DNA of 64,000 nt from an uncultured Eubacteriales bacterium (GCA_900551325.1 URVM01000013.1:24452-88451), one strand, 5' to 3'; positions 17,578-25,649 are shown, numbered from the stretch's first letter. The notes: a model not told the origin generated them from the letters alone. Numbers and translations: made by a program.

Positions 17578-18186
17578 TTATTTCTTGAAAATCCCGAAAG
17601 GTTTGCCTACTGGTAAAAATACACGACCGAAGTGTGTATTAAGTACAGCAGCGCCACAACCATAGAAAGATACTAATGCAATACCAAGTTCAGCAAAAGC
17701 TGCTAATTGATGCATAGGGTGTTCCATAATGCCTAGTGATGAGCAAGCTAAACCTAGGAATAGGAAGTCAATAAGTACAAAGATAGTAAATAATACTTTG
17801 TGTGTTTCCATAGCACCAATTGTCATAAATATAGTGAAGATAAGGTAGCCTAAAAAAGCAAAACCTAATTGTTTAGTATCTGCACTAGCTGCTAGTGTTT
17901 CACCAAATACACCATTTTGTACTAACCATGTTAAGCCCATTGCATACCAGAAGAAAGCATAGGCACCAAAAGCTGTTGCACCGAAAGTATTATTGTGTTT
18001 GAAGTCATTGATGGAAGCCATAAGTTGGGCAGATGCACCAAGGAAGATAGCCCATGGTAAAACGAGAGAAACACCAGATGTAATTCCTAACTTTTGTGAT
18101 GATGCTACTAATGTAACAATTGCAAGGCCGAAAAGCCCTAGTGCAGAAGGATCTGCTACGACTACTTTAACTTTAGTTTCGTTCAT
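17578..18186 (-). CDS. Acetate/succinate uptake transporter, SatP/GPR1-FUN34-YaaH family
   Basis: A 202-residue protein with six membrane helices. It begins with a variant of the family signature NPAPLGL, here ADPSALGLFGL at about residues 10-20. The internal segments FGAYAFFWYAMGL and FLGYLIFTIFMTIGAM are typical of the family. SatP members form proton-coupled channels or transporters for acetate and succinate. The ATG has TAGGAG upstream. It is transcribed alone from a clear promoter that carries a palindrome, so it may be regulated by carbon or acid availability. Confidence 0.92.
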   Translation of the reverse strand: MNETKVKVVVADPSALGLFGLAIVTLVASSQKLGITSGVSLVLPWAIFLGASAQLMASINDFKHNNTFGATAFGAYAFFWYAMGLTWLVQNGVFGETLAASADTKQLGFAFLGYLIFTIFMTIGAMETHKVLFTIFVLIDFLFLGLACSSLGIMEHPMHQLAAFAELGIALVSFYGCGAAVLNTHFGRVFLPVGKPFGIFKK

Positions 18187-18240
18187 ATGAGTCTCCTAAT
18201 AAGTAATAATATAATATTGTATAGTTATTCAACATTAGTT

Positions 18241-18269
18241 AAAATATCAAAATTTTGATGTATTGTCAA
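18241..18269 (-). promoter_or_regulatory. Promoter of the acetate transporter with palindrome in the spacer
   Basis: On the minus strand TTGACA (18264-18269), 17 nt, then TATTTT (18241-18246). The spacer contains the perfect 14-bp palindrome ATCAAAATTTTGAT (18246-18259), a possible operator. Confidence 0.7.
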
Positions 18270-18482
18270 TTGAAAATTTAAAATATTACCCCATTAATAA
18301 AGGTAACTCTAAAATATATTATACGTAATTGTGTTTGTGAATTAGTATAGCATGAAGGATAAACTAAAAAATAGGCTATAAATCAAAAAAACATAAAAAA
18401 AACATAAGTAGAATAAAAGTCCTATATATGTGTTGATTACAATAAGTATATAGAAAAACACATAGACAAAGGAGTAATAAAA

Positions 18483-18998
18483 ATGAAAGTAAAAAAAATA
18501 TTTACAGGACTTTTAGTAGGAACATTAGCATTAGTAGGACAGGTAACAGTATTTGCAGGCACAGGACAAGAAAATAGTTCTAATGGGAAATCAATAGGAG
18601 GAGTAATAGAATTAACAAAGACAATAGAAGCAACTGATGGACAAGCAATAGATTTAATAGAGGGAGAAGCAGCCATGTTAGTGGCAACTGTAGAGGCAAT
18701 TAATATTGAAGATATGACACCAGAACAAGTGGCACAAATGGAAAAAGAACAAAAAGAACTGGAAAGTCGTATTGAAGAGGTATGCAAAAAAGTAGGTTAT
18801 GATTTTACAGCAATGATGGAGCATTTTAAAACAGGTATGCTTACAGATAAAGAAGAAGAGATATTAGTTGAAGCGGGGATTATAATGGCTGCTACAGTGG
18901 TAGAGGCTACTGAAACGGTACAAGTAGAAGAAATTCAAAATGAATTAATGAGTCAAGAAATTCAATTTACAGAATCTGTATCTACACAAAGTAAATAG
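18483..18998 (+). CDS. Secreted acidic protein of unknown function
   Basis: A 171-residue protein that I cannot assign to a family. A clear signal peptide (MKVKKIFTGLLVGTLALVGQ, cleavage probably after VFA near residue 23) leads into a Glu-rich mature part. The middle segment MTPEQVAQMEKEQKELESRI looks like an amphipathic helix or short coiled coil. The single Cys of the mature part sits at about residue 100. It has its own AAGGAG site and terminator and lies just upstream of a two-component system, so it may be a target or an accessory ligand of that system; this is inference from position only. Confidence 0.7.
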   Translation: MKVKKIFTGLLVGTLALVGQVTVFAGTGQENSSNGKSIGGVIELTKTIEATDGQAIDLIEGEAAMLVATVEAINIEDMTPEQVAQMEKEQKELESRIEEVCKKVGYDFTAMMEHFKTGMLTDKEEEILVEAGIIMAATVVEATETVQVEEIQNELMSQEIQFTESVSTQSK

Positions 18999-19019
18999 AT
19001 ATAAGTTTAAAATGAAATG

Positions 19020-19053
19020 CTTCAAGTCTTTAAAAAGGCTTGAGGTATTTTTA
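19020..19053 (+). terminator. Intrinsic terminator after the secreted protein gene
   Basis: An 11-bp stem with G-U pairs (19020-19030 with 19035-19045), followed by TATTTTTATT. Confidence 0.75.
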
Positions 19054-19108
19054 TTATGAAGAAGATACAAAATACCAATAAAAACAAATAAATGGTGGAG
19101 GAAAGAGG

Positions 19109-19780
19109 ATGAAAAAAGTATTGGTAGTAGAAGATGAAGCATCTATAAGAAAAATCATTAAAGACTATTTAGAAAATGTAGGCTTTATAGTTATAGAAGC
19201 TCAAAATGGTAAAGAGGCTTTAGAAATTATTGAAAGAGAAAACTTTAATTTAGCTATTTTAGATGTAATGCTACCTTATATAGATGGATGGACTTTATGT
19301 AGGCATATTAAGCAAAAGGGAAAGATTCCTGTTATATTCCTAACTGCTCGTACAGAAGAGTATGATGAAGTAATGGGCTTTGAAATTGGAGCAGATGATT
19401 ATATTAAGAAACCTTTTAGCCCTAATGTTTTATTAATGAGGGTAAATAGACTTTTAGATAGGCAAGGAGAAGTGATTGCTAATGAAAAAAATATTATAAA
19501 AAATGTTATAGAGATTGATCCAGAAGCTATGAAGGTAAAAGTGGAGGGAGAAGAGATTAGTCTAACAAAGAAGGAATTTCAAATTTTATTATACCTAGTA
19601 GAAAACGAAGGACGTGTATTATCTAGAGAAAATATATTAAACCAAGTCTGGGGCTATGATTATATAGGAGATGAAAGGGTAGTCGATAATCATATTAAGA
19701 AAATAAGAAAGGCATTAGGGGAATATACCTATGTTATTCGGACAGTATTTGGAGCTGGATATATTTTTGAGGTAGAGTAA
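19109..19780 (+). CDS. OmpR/PhoB-family response regulator
   Basis: A 223-residue regulator. The receiver domain (1-115) has the acidic pair VVEDEA, phospho-acceptor Asp52 in AILDVMLP, Thr in FLTARTEEYD and Lys in DYIKKPF. The C-terminal winged helix (about 125-223) has LTKKEFQILLYLVENEGRVLSRE and a recognition helix region VDNHIKKIRKAL. It binds DNA when phosphorylated by the neighbouring kinase. The stop overlaps the kinase start (TAATG), so the two are co-translated. Targets are unknown. Confidence 0.95.
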   Translation: MKKVLVVEDEASIRKIIKDYLENVGFIVIEAQNGKEALEIIERENFNLAILDVMLPYIDGWTLCRHIKQKGKIPVIFLTARTEEYDEVMGFEIGADDYIKKPFSPNVLLMRVNRLLDRQGEVIANEKNIIKNVIEIDPEAMKVKVEGEEISLTKKEFQILLYLVENEGRVLSRENILNQVWGYDYIGDERVVDNHIKKIRKALGEYTYVIRTVFGAGYIFEVE

Positions 19781-21657
19781 TGAAAAAACAAAAAATAGGG
19801 ACAAAGGTATTTAAAATAATTAGTTTTATATTAATTATTCTATTAAGCGGTCAATTAATTTTTCAAACACTTTTTCTAGAGAAATTATATATTTATAGTA
19901 AAAAATCTAGTATTGCAAAGGAAATGAGTGAACTTAGTCGACAAATTATAGATTTACCTATAGAAAAGATAAATAGAGAACTAAGACGCTTCTCTCAAAG
20001 GAGTGGAGTAACAACAGGAATATTTAATGTAGCAGGGATACCACTATATGGGCTAGACAGTCAAAATGGTTTAATAGAAGTAGAAACAAATGAAGGTAAG
20101 ATTTATACCATAAATATTTCTCAGTTTCTAGAAAATGAAAATTTTATAAATAGATTAAAACAAGGGGAAAGAGTACGTTTTAAAACATTTTCTATAGTGA
20201 ATGAGAAAGACATTATTTATCCTACTACAATTCAAATAGGGGGAGAAAGCTTTGAAGCTATATCTGCAATAAGCACTACTATAGAGGCTAAAAGTATAGA
20301 TGTAAAAAGTATAGAAGGAAAGCAAGAAAGAAGTCGGGTAATTCCTGCTGAACCTATCACTACATCATATATTAGATTAGATGAAGAAAGGCCTATGATT
20401 CAAGAAGTTGAGATATCTGGGAAAATTAAAGAAGTATATATTCCGGGAAAAGAAGTATTTGGAACAGGCTATAGAGAAAATAAAATGATAGAAGAAGTAA
20501 ATAGTTTTTTATATGAAGCAGCACTATCGGGCAAAACTTTAGAGGTAGGTGTTCCTATTTTATATGAGAAGATTGATTCTTATGTAGGAATTAGAAATAT
20601 TATAAGTGTTGTACCTATTATTTTAGAGGAACAAGTAAATTTCTTAGTTTCTATGACCTTTCTGGAACAAGTAGAAGAAGCCATAAATATTATGAACCAA
20701 TATACATTTATCATTTATTTTATCGCCTTACTTGTAGCAGTAGGACTAGCCTATTGGTATGCTAAGAAGTTAACCAAACCTCTTCTCATGTTAAAAGATG
20801 TTACTACAGCCATTACACAGTTAGATTTTTCTAAACAATGTGAAGTAGATAGTGAAGATGAGATTGGTGAATTAGCTTCAAATATTAATGAAATGTCTAC
20901 CAAGCTTAAAGAAACCCTTTATAAATTGCAAGAGGATATGGCATTTAAAGAAAAACTTAGCGAACAGAGAAAACAATTTATAGTAGATGTGTCCCATGAA
21001 TTAAAAACACCTTTGACTGTACTTAAAGCTACTTGTGAAGGTTATAGGGACCAAATTTATACATGTCATAATGAAGAGCCTATTCACAATATGCTTATAC
21101 AAATAGATAGAATGAGTGAGTTGGTACAAGAGTTATTAATGATAGTACGTATTGAACAAGAAGAGAATCTTAAAAAGGAAATATTTGATCTTTCCTCAAG
21201 TTTCTTAAAAGTTTACTCACAATATAAGACAGTAACTAATGAAAAGGGAATAAAGACTAAACTAGATTTAGAAGAAAGTATTGTAATAGGAGATAGAAAA
21301 AAAATAGAAATGGTGCTAGGAAATTTATATAGTAATGCAGTTTTTTACACCCCATTACAAGGGTACATTAATGTTGAGATAAAAAAAGTAGATAATAAAT
21401 GGTGTTTTAGTATAGAAAACTATGGAGTAACTATAGAAAAAGAAGAGTTAGAGAAAGTATGGGAACCTTTTTACAGGGTAGAGAAATCTAGAAATAAGTA
21501 TTTAGGTGGCTCAGGCCTAGGACTTTACATTGTAAAAAAAGTTTTAGACAGTCATGGTGTCCAGTACGGTATAAAAGGAAGTAAAAATAGTGTAAAAGTA
21601 TGGTTTATATTAGAAAATATAGCAACAGAAAATTCTAATTTAGATACTTTTATATAA
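19780..21657 (+). CDS. Membrane histidine kinase with large extracellular domain
   Basis: A 625-residue sensor kinase. TM1 lies near residues 12-32, then about 270 extracellular residues with no domain I recognise, and TM2 near 307-326. A HAMP linker (ITQLDFSKQCEVDSEDEIGELA) follows, then HisKA with phospho-acceptor His406 in VDVSHELKTPLT. The HATPase has an N-box NLYSNAVFYTP and G-box GGSGLGLYIVKKVL near 576. The C-terminal 20 residues after VKVWF are poorly conserved-looking and run directly into a gene remnant (21659-21730). It phosphorylates the adjacent OmpR-type regulator. The signal sensed is unknown. Confidence 0.93.
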   Translation: MKKQKIGTKVFKIISFILIILLSGQLIFQTLFLEKLYIYSKKSSIAKEMSELSRQIIDLPIEKINRELRRFSQRSGVTTGIFNVAGIPLYGLDSQNGLIEVETNEGKIYTINISQFLENENFINRLKQGERVRFKTFSIVNEKDIIYPTTIQIGGESFEAISAISTTIEAKSIDVKSIEGKQERSRVIPAEPITTSYIRLDEERPMIQEVEISGKIKEVYIPGKEVFGTGYRENKMIEEVNSFLYEAALSGKTLEVGVPILYEKIDSYVGIRNIISVVPIILEEQVNFLVSMTFLEQVEEAINIMNQYTFIIYFIALLVAVGLAYWYAKKLTKPLLMLKDVTTAITQLDFSKQCEVDSEDEIGELASNINEMSTKLKETLYKLQEDMAFKEKLSEQRKQFIVDVSHELKTPLTVLKATCEGYRDQIYTCHNEEPIHNMLIQIDRMSELVQELLMIVRIEQEENLKKEIFDLSSSFLKVYSQYKTVTNEKGIKTKLDLEESIVIGDRKKIEMVLGNLYSNAVFYTPLQGYINVEIKKVDNKWCFSIENYGVTIEKEELEKVWEPFYRVEKSRNKYLGGSGLGLYIVKKVLDSHGVQYGIKGSKNSVKVWFILENIATENSNLDTFI

Positions 21658-21658
21658 G

Positions 21659-21730
21659 CCTAAATGTTGGTGTATATATTGAATTATGGGCACTTTGACC
21701 CAGCTTATTTGTAGGGGTAAAAATAGATAA
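21659..21730 (+). pseudogene. Remnant of a NapH/NosR-like Fe-S membrane protein C-terminus
   Basis: Read in frame from 21659, the 24 codons give PKCWCIY, stop, IMGTLTQLICRGKNR, stop. This aligns end to end, without gaps, with the C-terminus of the intact gene at 14262-14849 (PKSWCVY CPMGTMTQCVCIAKDK). The cluster Cys codon has become TGA and the Pro after it Ile. It starts 2 nt after the kinase stop. It is best explained as the decayed end of a second copy that once lay beside the kinase. Confidence 0.7.
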
Positions 21731-21739
21731 AATAATTCA

Positions 21740-21768
21740 TTGACAAATGATATATGAAATGATATTAT
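21740..21768 (+). promoter_or_regulatory. Promoter of the CarD-like regulator gene
   Basis: TTGACA (21740-21745), 17 nt, TATTAT (21763-21768), about 70 nt before the ATG at 21841. Confidence 0.7.
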
Positions 21769-21840
21769 TTTAGGTTAGCTTTTATGAGATAAGTATGGTA
21801 TAATAACATTATTCAATATAATATCTATGGAGGTGGAATA

Positions 21841-22323
21841 ATGTTTGAAGTTGGTGATCAGGTTTTTTGTCCTATGAGAGGGAGTGGAATTGTAGAGGCA
21901 ATAGAAGAAAGACAAATGATTGGTGAAAAGCAAGAGTATTTTATCATTCAGATGCAAGACTCTAGTATGACTATTATGGTTCCTACTGATCGTGTGAGCA
22001 AATCAAAGTTTCGTTTTATAAGTGATGCAGATACTGTAGATAAGGTACTTGCAACTTTTGGTAAGGAGAATACTTCCTTTGACCCATCTATTCCACAAAA
22101 GCAAAGAATGAAAGATAACCAAGTTAAGCTCTCATCTGGGACATTTGCTGAGTATGGTGAAGTAGTAAGAGATCTAATGACTATTCAAAAAGAAAAGCCA
22201 TTAAATGCAAGTGAAAATTCTATTTTAATGGATGCAAAACGTCTCTTTCTAGATGAGTTAAGTTTGATTAAAGATATTTCTAAAGAAGAAGCTATAAGCC
22301 TTTTAGATAAATTACTTGCATAG
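21841..22323 (+). CDS. CarD/CdnL-type transcription regulator
   Basis: A 160-residue protein. The N-terminal RNA-polymerase-interaction domain (about 1-65) opens with MFEVGDQVFCPMRGSGIVEAI and ends in IMVPTDRV, the Tudor-like fold shared with the TRCF polymerase-binding module. The helical C-terminus (about 70-160) corresponds to the CarD DNA-binding helical bundle, with RDLMTIQKEKPLNASE. CarD proteins bind the polymerase beta subunit and stabilise open promoter complexes. AGGTGG precedes the ATG, and a consensus-like promoter lies upstream. It is monocistronic. Confidence 0.92.
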   Translation: MFEVGDQVFCPMRGSGIVEAIEERQMIGEKQEYFIIQMQDSSMTIMVPTDRVSKSKFRFISDADTVDKVLATFGKENTSFDPSIPQKQRMKDNQVKLSSGTFAEYGEVVRDLMTIQKEKPLNASENSILMDAKRLFLDELSLIKDISKEEAISLLDKLLA

Positions 22324-22359
22324 AAGAGATTAGGCTCATAAAGTAGCCTAATCTCTTCT
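22322..22359 (+). terminator. Intrinsic terminator or hairpin after carD-like gene
   Basis: A perfect 15-bp stem (22322-22336 with 22345-22359) beginning at the stop codon. The T-run after it is weak (ACTTTATA). Confidence 0.65.
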
Positions 22360-22423
22360 ACTTTATAAAGAACTAATGGCAAACTAATGAAATATAGACG
22401 AATTTTACTATCATTAATAAAAC

Positions 22424-22480
22424 AATAATAAGAAGTAGCTATAAATAATAAAAAGTTTATAGCTACTTCTTATTATTTTA
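22424..22480 (+). terminator. Second strong hairpin terminator
   Basis: A perfect 22-bp stem (22424-22445 with 22456-22477), core AGAAGTAGCTATAAA/TTTATAGCTACTTCT. The 3' arm ends in TTATTATTTTAT. It insulates the next small gene. Confidence 0.8.
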
Positions 22481-22550
22481 TAGACACATAAAAAAGAGAA
22501 AATAAGTGAATAACAAGTGTATCAACTATATGTAAAGGAGATTTAAACAC

Positions 22551-22760
22551 ATGTATGACTTAGAAGACACTGGTTTACCACTTGGATTATCTATGCAACT
22601 TGCTCAAGATGAAGATGCAATGAGTTATTTCTTTACATTACCAAAAAGTGAACAAGAACATCTCATTGAATATATTAAGCAAGCTAAAACTGGAGAAGAA
22701 GCTAGAAGAAGAATTGATGAAGTTGTAGAACTTTGTAAAAAGAGAGAGCGATTTTATTAG
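22551..22760 (+). CDS. Small conserved clostridial protein, YdeI-like helical tail
   Basis: A 69-residue soluble protein. The opening MYDLEDTGLPLGLSMQLAQ and the helical PKSEQEHLIEYIKQAKTGEE look like small uncharacterised proteins I recall from Lachnospirales. The second half resembles the helix pair at the end of YdeI/OmpD-associated proteins (bacteriocin-protection family). No catalytic residues stand out. AAAGGAG precedes the ATG, and it is isolated between a terminator and the M23 gene. Function is unknown. Confidence 0.65.
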   Translation: MYDLEDTGLPLGLSMQLAQDEDAMSYFFTLPKSEQEHLIEYIKQAKTGEEARRRIDEVVELCKKRERFY

Positions 22761-22858
22761 AAAAAACAAGAATAAGAAAACTTTTTCATTTACTAAAAAA
22801 TAAAAATAAGATATAGTTTAATTATAGTAATAGATATTGTTATAAGGAGACTAAAAGA

Positions 22859-23398
22859 ATGAAGAAGTATTTAGGTAAGATAGTATTCATGAGTCTATTT
22901 ATAAGTATACCTTGGATAAGTTGGGGACAATCTATACCACTTTTTAAATCGCCTATACAAATAGGAGCTAAGCTTCTTGCGCCTTTTGGAGAAAATCGTA
23001 TAGGATATATGCATGAAGGGGTAGATGTAGATGTACCTATGTGGACACCTTTATATGCAGTACAAGATGGAATAATAACAAAAGCAGCACCTGATTCTAA
23101 AGGTGTGGAAAATGGTGGAGGCCATATGATTTTTATTAACCATGGAGATGGTATGGAATCTAGGTATATGCATCTAAGCTTATATGCTGTAAATCTTGGT
23201 GATAAAGTAAAAGCTGGTGATTTGATTGGCTTTTCAGGAGATAGTGGTGACGCTACAAAGCCTCTTTTACACTATGAGTTAAGATCAAATAATGTGCCAA
23301 TAGATCCTAATTTTATCTTTGAAGAAAATCAGGTATGGGATAAAGAAGGACAAGCATTATATGATGTACCACCATCGTTTTTAGCACCTCAAACATAA
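22859..23398 (+). CDS. Secreted M23 (LytM-like) peptidase homologue, possibly degenerate
   Basis: A 179-residue protein with a signal peptide (MKKYLGKIVFMSLFISIPWI) and an M23 domain from about residue 40. His52 and Asp56 in HEGVDVD and the His of LLHYELR supply the three zinc ligands, and SRYMHL supplies one catalytic His. The usual H-x-H near the end (HLHFE type) is L-L-H here, so the second catalytic His is replaced by Leu. It may bind peptidoglycan or activate an amidase rather than cut. AAGGAG precedes the ATG. Confidence 0.85.
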   Translation: MKKYLGKIVFMSLFISIPWISWGQSIPLFKSPIQIGAKLLAPFGENRIGYMHEGVDVDVPMWTPLYAVQDGIITKAAPDSKGVENGGGHMIFINHGDGMESRYMHLSLYAVNLGDKVKAGDLIGFSGDSGDATKPLLHYELRSNNVPIDPNFIFEENQVWDKEGQALYDVPPSFLAPQT

Positions 23399-23431
23399 TA
23401 AATATAAATTAAGCATAAAAATATAGAAAAT

Positions 23432-23463
23432 AAAAAGCTGATTCATTTTGAATCGGCTTTTTT
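23432..23463. terminator. Bidirectional terminator overlapping the next gene's stop
   Basis: A stem of about 13 bp with one G-U pair (23433-23445 with 23449-23461), flanked by A and T runs. The stop codon of the convergent gene (23443-23445) lies in the stem. Confidence 0.8.
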
Positions 23464-24735
23464 ATTTTCTATAAATATATCCAAAAAGGAAGCAAGCTTA
23501 GAAGTAGATACGGGAAGACCTAGCACAAAAGGGCAGTGATCTTTAGGGCAAGTTTTAAACATCAAAGGATTTAGACAAAGTAATTCTTGTTTTAGAGAAT
23601 CAAAATATTTATAGGTTTCTAACCAAGTATTTACAAAAGAAGGATATAAAGAACTTACAGGAACTAGATTTAGAAAACAACTAGTAGCAACAAGGGTTGT
23701 AGCAATGTTACAAGAGGCAAAAAAAGTATTAAAAGTATATACAGGTTCTTTTACAGTCTCTTCACAATAGTCAAGCACTTTTAGGCCTTGAGTCAGTAAA
23801 CTATTGGCATGCTTATTTTCAATAATATATTTTGAAGTATCTATATCTAAGCAAGTGATGCCAGTAGTTTTGGTCAGTGTGTTAGATTCATTACATTGGT
23901 TAGAATTTGTATTAGAAGATGAGTCACTACGGGTATCACTAGAACCATTTGTAAAGCTACCATTATTGTTTTGAGTTGCACCTAGTAATTTAGTTTGGAC
24001 AGTATTAAGAGATAATGTTTGAGTGCATGTATTAGAAGTATTAGCAACATCAGTAGTTGTTTGAGTATTAGTACAAGTAGTATTTTGGCTTTGATTTGTA
24101 TTATTAGTACAAGTAGTAGAAGAGGCATCAGTGTGATGATGATGATGAATACGTTCTAGTACTTTAAGGGGTGTAAGTGCTGTACATAAATCAGCTATTT
24201 CGTTAGTAAGTTTATAAGATTCGCAAGGTGAAAGGGGGGTTGCAAGAAAAAACAGTTTAAAATATTTTCCTTTAGTCTGAGATAGAAAATTAGGGAACAA
24301 AGAATTAGACAAGTTTTCAGTTTGAGGTATATATGTAAGGGATGTAATAGCTTGTATACTGCCTAGATCTAATTTATTACAGGATACCTTTTCTAAATTA
24401 AAAGGAAAAAGTTGTTCTAAAATACAAGAGGCATCAAGTGAATTAGGAAAAGAGCGAACACTTATATAATAATTAATTACAGAAGGAGTCACATCAATAA
24501 TCAAACAAAAGGTTGCACAAAGATGATAAAGAGCAAGAAGAATATTATAAAGTTTAAGAGATTCATTCTCTTCATTAAGCGAAAACTTAAATATAAGGGG
24601 GGAGCTACATAGAGGTTGAGGAGGAGAAGATATAAGAGAAGCACCCTGAAGGTTATAAAAAGGAGTCTTATAAAAAAGAGCTTGGCATTTTGCAAAAAGT
24701 CCCTGAAGATCTTTTTCATCACAAATTTGGAACAA
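23443..24735 (-). CDS. Unrecognised protein with Cys/Thr/Asn/Ser-rich linker
   Basis: I do not recognise this protein confidently. It has about 430 residues and no signal peptide. Residues 1-190 look globular, including FFLATPLSPCESYKLTNEI. Then come His5 and a linker of about 90 residues dominated by Thr, Asn, Ser and Cys, followed by a second globular part (about 290-430) with LKVLDYCEETVKEPVY and PFVLGLPVSTSKLASF. The plan vaguely recalls the N-terminal region of large HerA/VirB4-like ATPases that carry a Ser-rich linker, but no Walker motif follows. The TTG at 24735 has AGGAGG 8 nt upstream; the GTG at 24744 overlaps that site. Confidence 0.6.
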   Translation of the reverse strand: MFQICDEKDLQGLFAKCQALFYKTPFYNLQGASLISSPPQPLCSSPLIFKFSLNEENESLKLYNILLALYHLCATFCLIIDVTPSVINYYISVRSFPNSLDASCILEQLFPFNLEKVSCNKLDLGSIQAITSLTYIPQTENLSNSLFPNFLSQTKGKYFKLFFLATPLSPCESYKLTNEIADLCTALTPLKVLERIHHHHHTDASSTTCTNNTNQSQNTTCTNTQTTTDVANTSNTCTQTLSLNTVQTKLLGATQNNNGSFTNGSSDTRSDSSSNTNSNQCNESNTLTKTTGITCLDIDTSKYIIENKHANSLLTQGLKVLDYCEETVKEPVYTFNTFFASCNIATTLVATSCFLNLVPVSSLYPSFVNTWLETYKYFDSLKQELLCLNPLMFKTCPKDHCPFVLGLPVSTSKLASFLDIFIENKKADSK

Positions 24736-24840
24736 GGGCTTCACCTCCTAAATATACTCTTATAAATATATGCATACCAAATGAGGAGATAGCACAAGGA
24801 AAAAATATAAGAAAGTAGACTTAAATAAATAAGTACATAT

Positions 24841-25014
24841 AAAAAAAGAAGTAGACTGACAAATCTACTTCTTTTGAGGGGGTACTAATAGTTAAGTTTA
24901 TTAGGGGAAAACTTAACTAAACACTTTAAGATTAATCTTGAAAAAATAAAAGTGTGTGCAAATGATAATTTTCTCAATGAATTAAATCTTTGGCATAGTG
25001 TTTAAATAATTTAT
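24841..25014 (-). ncRNA. Candidate small RNA with C-rich loops
   Basis: Read on the minus strand, this stretch has a promoter upstream and ends in a strong terminator: a 12-bp stem (24844-24855 with 24864-24875) followed by seven U residues (24841-24847). Inside, AAACACT pairs with AGTGTTT and AAGATT(U)AAU with AUUAAUCUU, giving a long 5' hairpin. A second stem (24889-24899 with 24909-24919) presents UCCCC in its loop. CCCCC (24878-24882) is unpaired just before the terminator stem. C-rich loops are the hallmark of Gram-positive small RNAs that pair with ribosome binding sites. No coding frame fits. Confidence 0.5.
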
Positions 25015-25020
25015 AATGCT

Positions 25021-25049
25021 ATTATATAGAAAACTAACTTAAAAAGCAA
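25021..25049 (-). promoter_or_regulatory. Promoter of the candidate small RNA
   Basis: On the minus strand TTGCTT (25044-25049), 17 nt, TATAAT (25021-25026), pointing toward the terminator 150-180 nt away. Confidence 0.5.
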
Positions 25050-25285
25050 GTTAAATTAAGGAAAAAAGGTAATTTAACACAGTTTTACATATTAAAGTTA
25101 CTTTTAGTAAAGTGATTTGTTAATAAAAACAAATAATGCATTTCTAATTTAGGGTATATTATATAGAAATAAAAAATTATCATGTATATAATATATTATT
25201 TTAAACAAATATATTTTTGTAAGTAAATAGTGTATAATGATATTAAAGTTAATTTATTATCAAAAGTATAAAAAGGAGTATTTAT

Positions 25286-25597
25286 ATGGAAGTAGCTACA
25301 ACTATTGCATGTTTACCTGTTGCAGAAGAGGGAGAAGAACAACGTTCAAGTAGAAATTTTGCCGTCAATCAATTGCCACCTAGAAAACATTTAATTTGGC
25401 GTGTTATTTCTAAGGTAGGTGACACCAATATTTGTTTTGATGTAAAACAAAAAGGACCTTCTAATGTAAATATTCTAAAATATGAGTGTATTACAGACGG
25501 CATGATTACAGAATATGAAGCACTTAGAAATCTTTATATTGCCAATCCACAAAATGCTACAGGACATTTTATGGTCAGAGTAGAATCTTGTGAATAA
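25286..25597 (+). CDS. Small conserved hypothetical protein
   Basis: A 103-residue soluble protein that I do not recognise. It starts MEVATTIACLPVAEEGEEQR and has a beta-rich middle, HLIWRVISKVGDTNICFDV, and an ending GHFMVRVESC. Four cysteines are scattered, not in a metal-binding pattern. AAAAGGAG precedes the ATG, a TATAAT lies about 50 nt upstream and a terminator follows, so it is a real single-gene unit. Function unknown. Confidence 0.7.
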   Translation: MEVATTIACLPVAEEGEEQRSSRNFAVNQLPPRKHLIWRVISKVGDTNICFDVKQKGPSNVNILKYECITDGMITEYEALRNLYIANPQNATGHFMVRVESCE

Positions 25598-25613
25598 ATA
25601 AACGAAACCCATA

Positions 25614-25649
25614 AAGTACAAGTCATTAAGGACTTGTACTTATTTTTTT
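25614..25649 (+). terminator. Intrinsic terminator
   Basis: A perfect 11-bp stem (25614-25624 with 25631-25641), core AAGTACAAGTC, followed by TATTTTTTTAG. Confidence 0.9.

Larger units (their letters stand above)
24745..25285. other. 541-bp intergenic region between divergent genes
   Basis: No plausible coding frame. It holds a candidate minus-strand small RNA (24841-25014) with its own promoter and terminator, and a TATAAT at 25233-25238 about 50 nt before the next plus-strand gene. The rest is AT-rich without visible structure. Confidence 0.6.

Noticed and set aside
24742..24744. GTG at 24744 as start of the unrecognised 430-residue protein
   Set aside because: It overlaps the AGGAGG site itself; the TTG at 24735 has the correct spacing.
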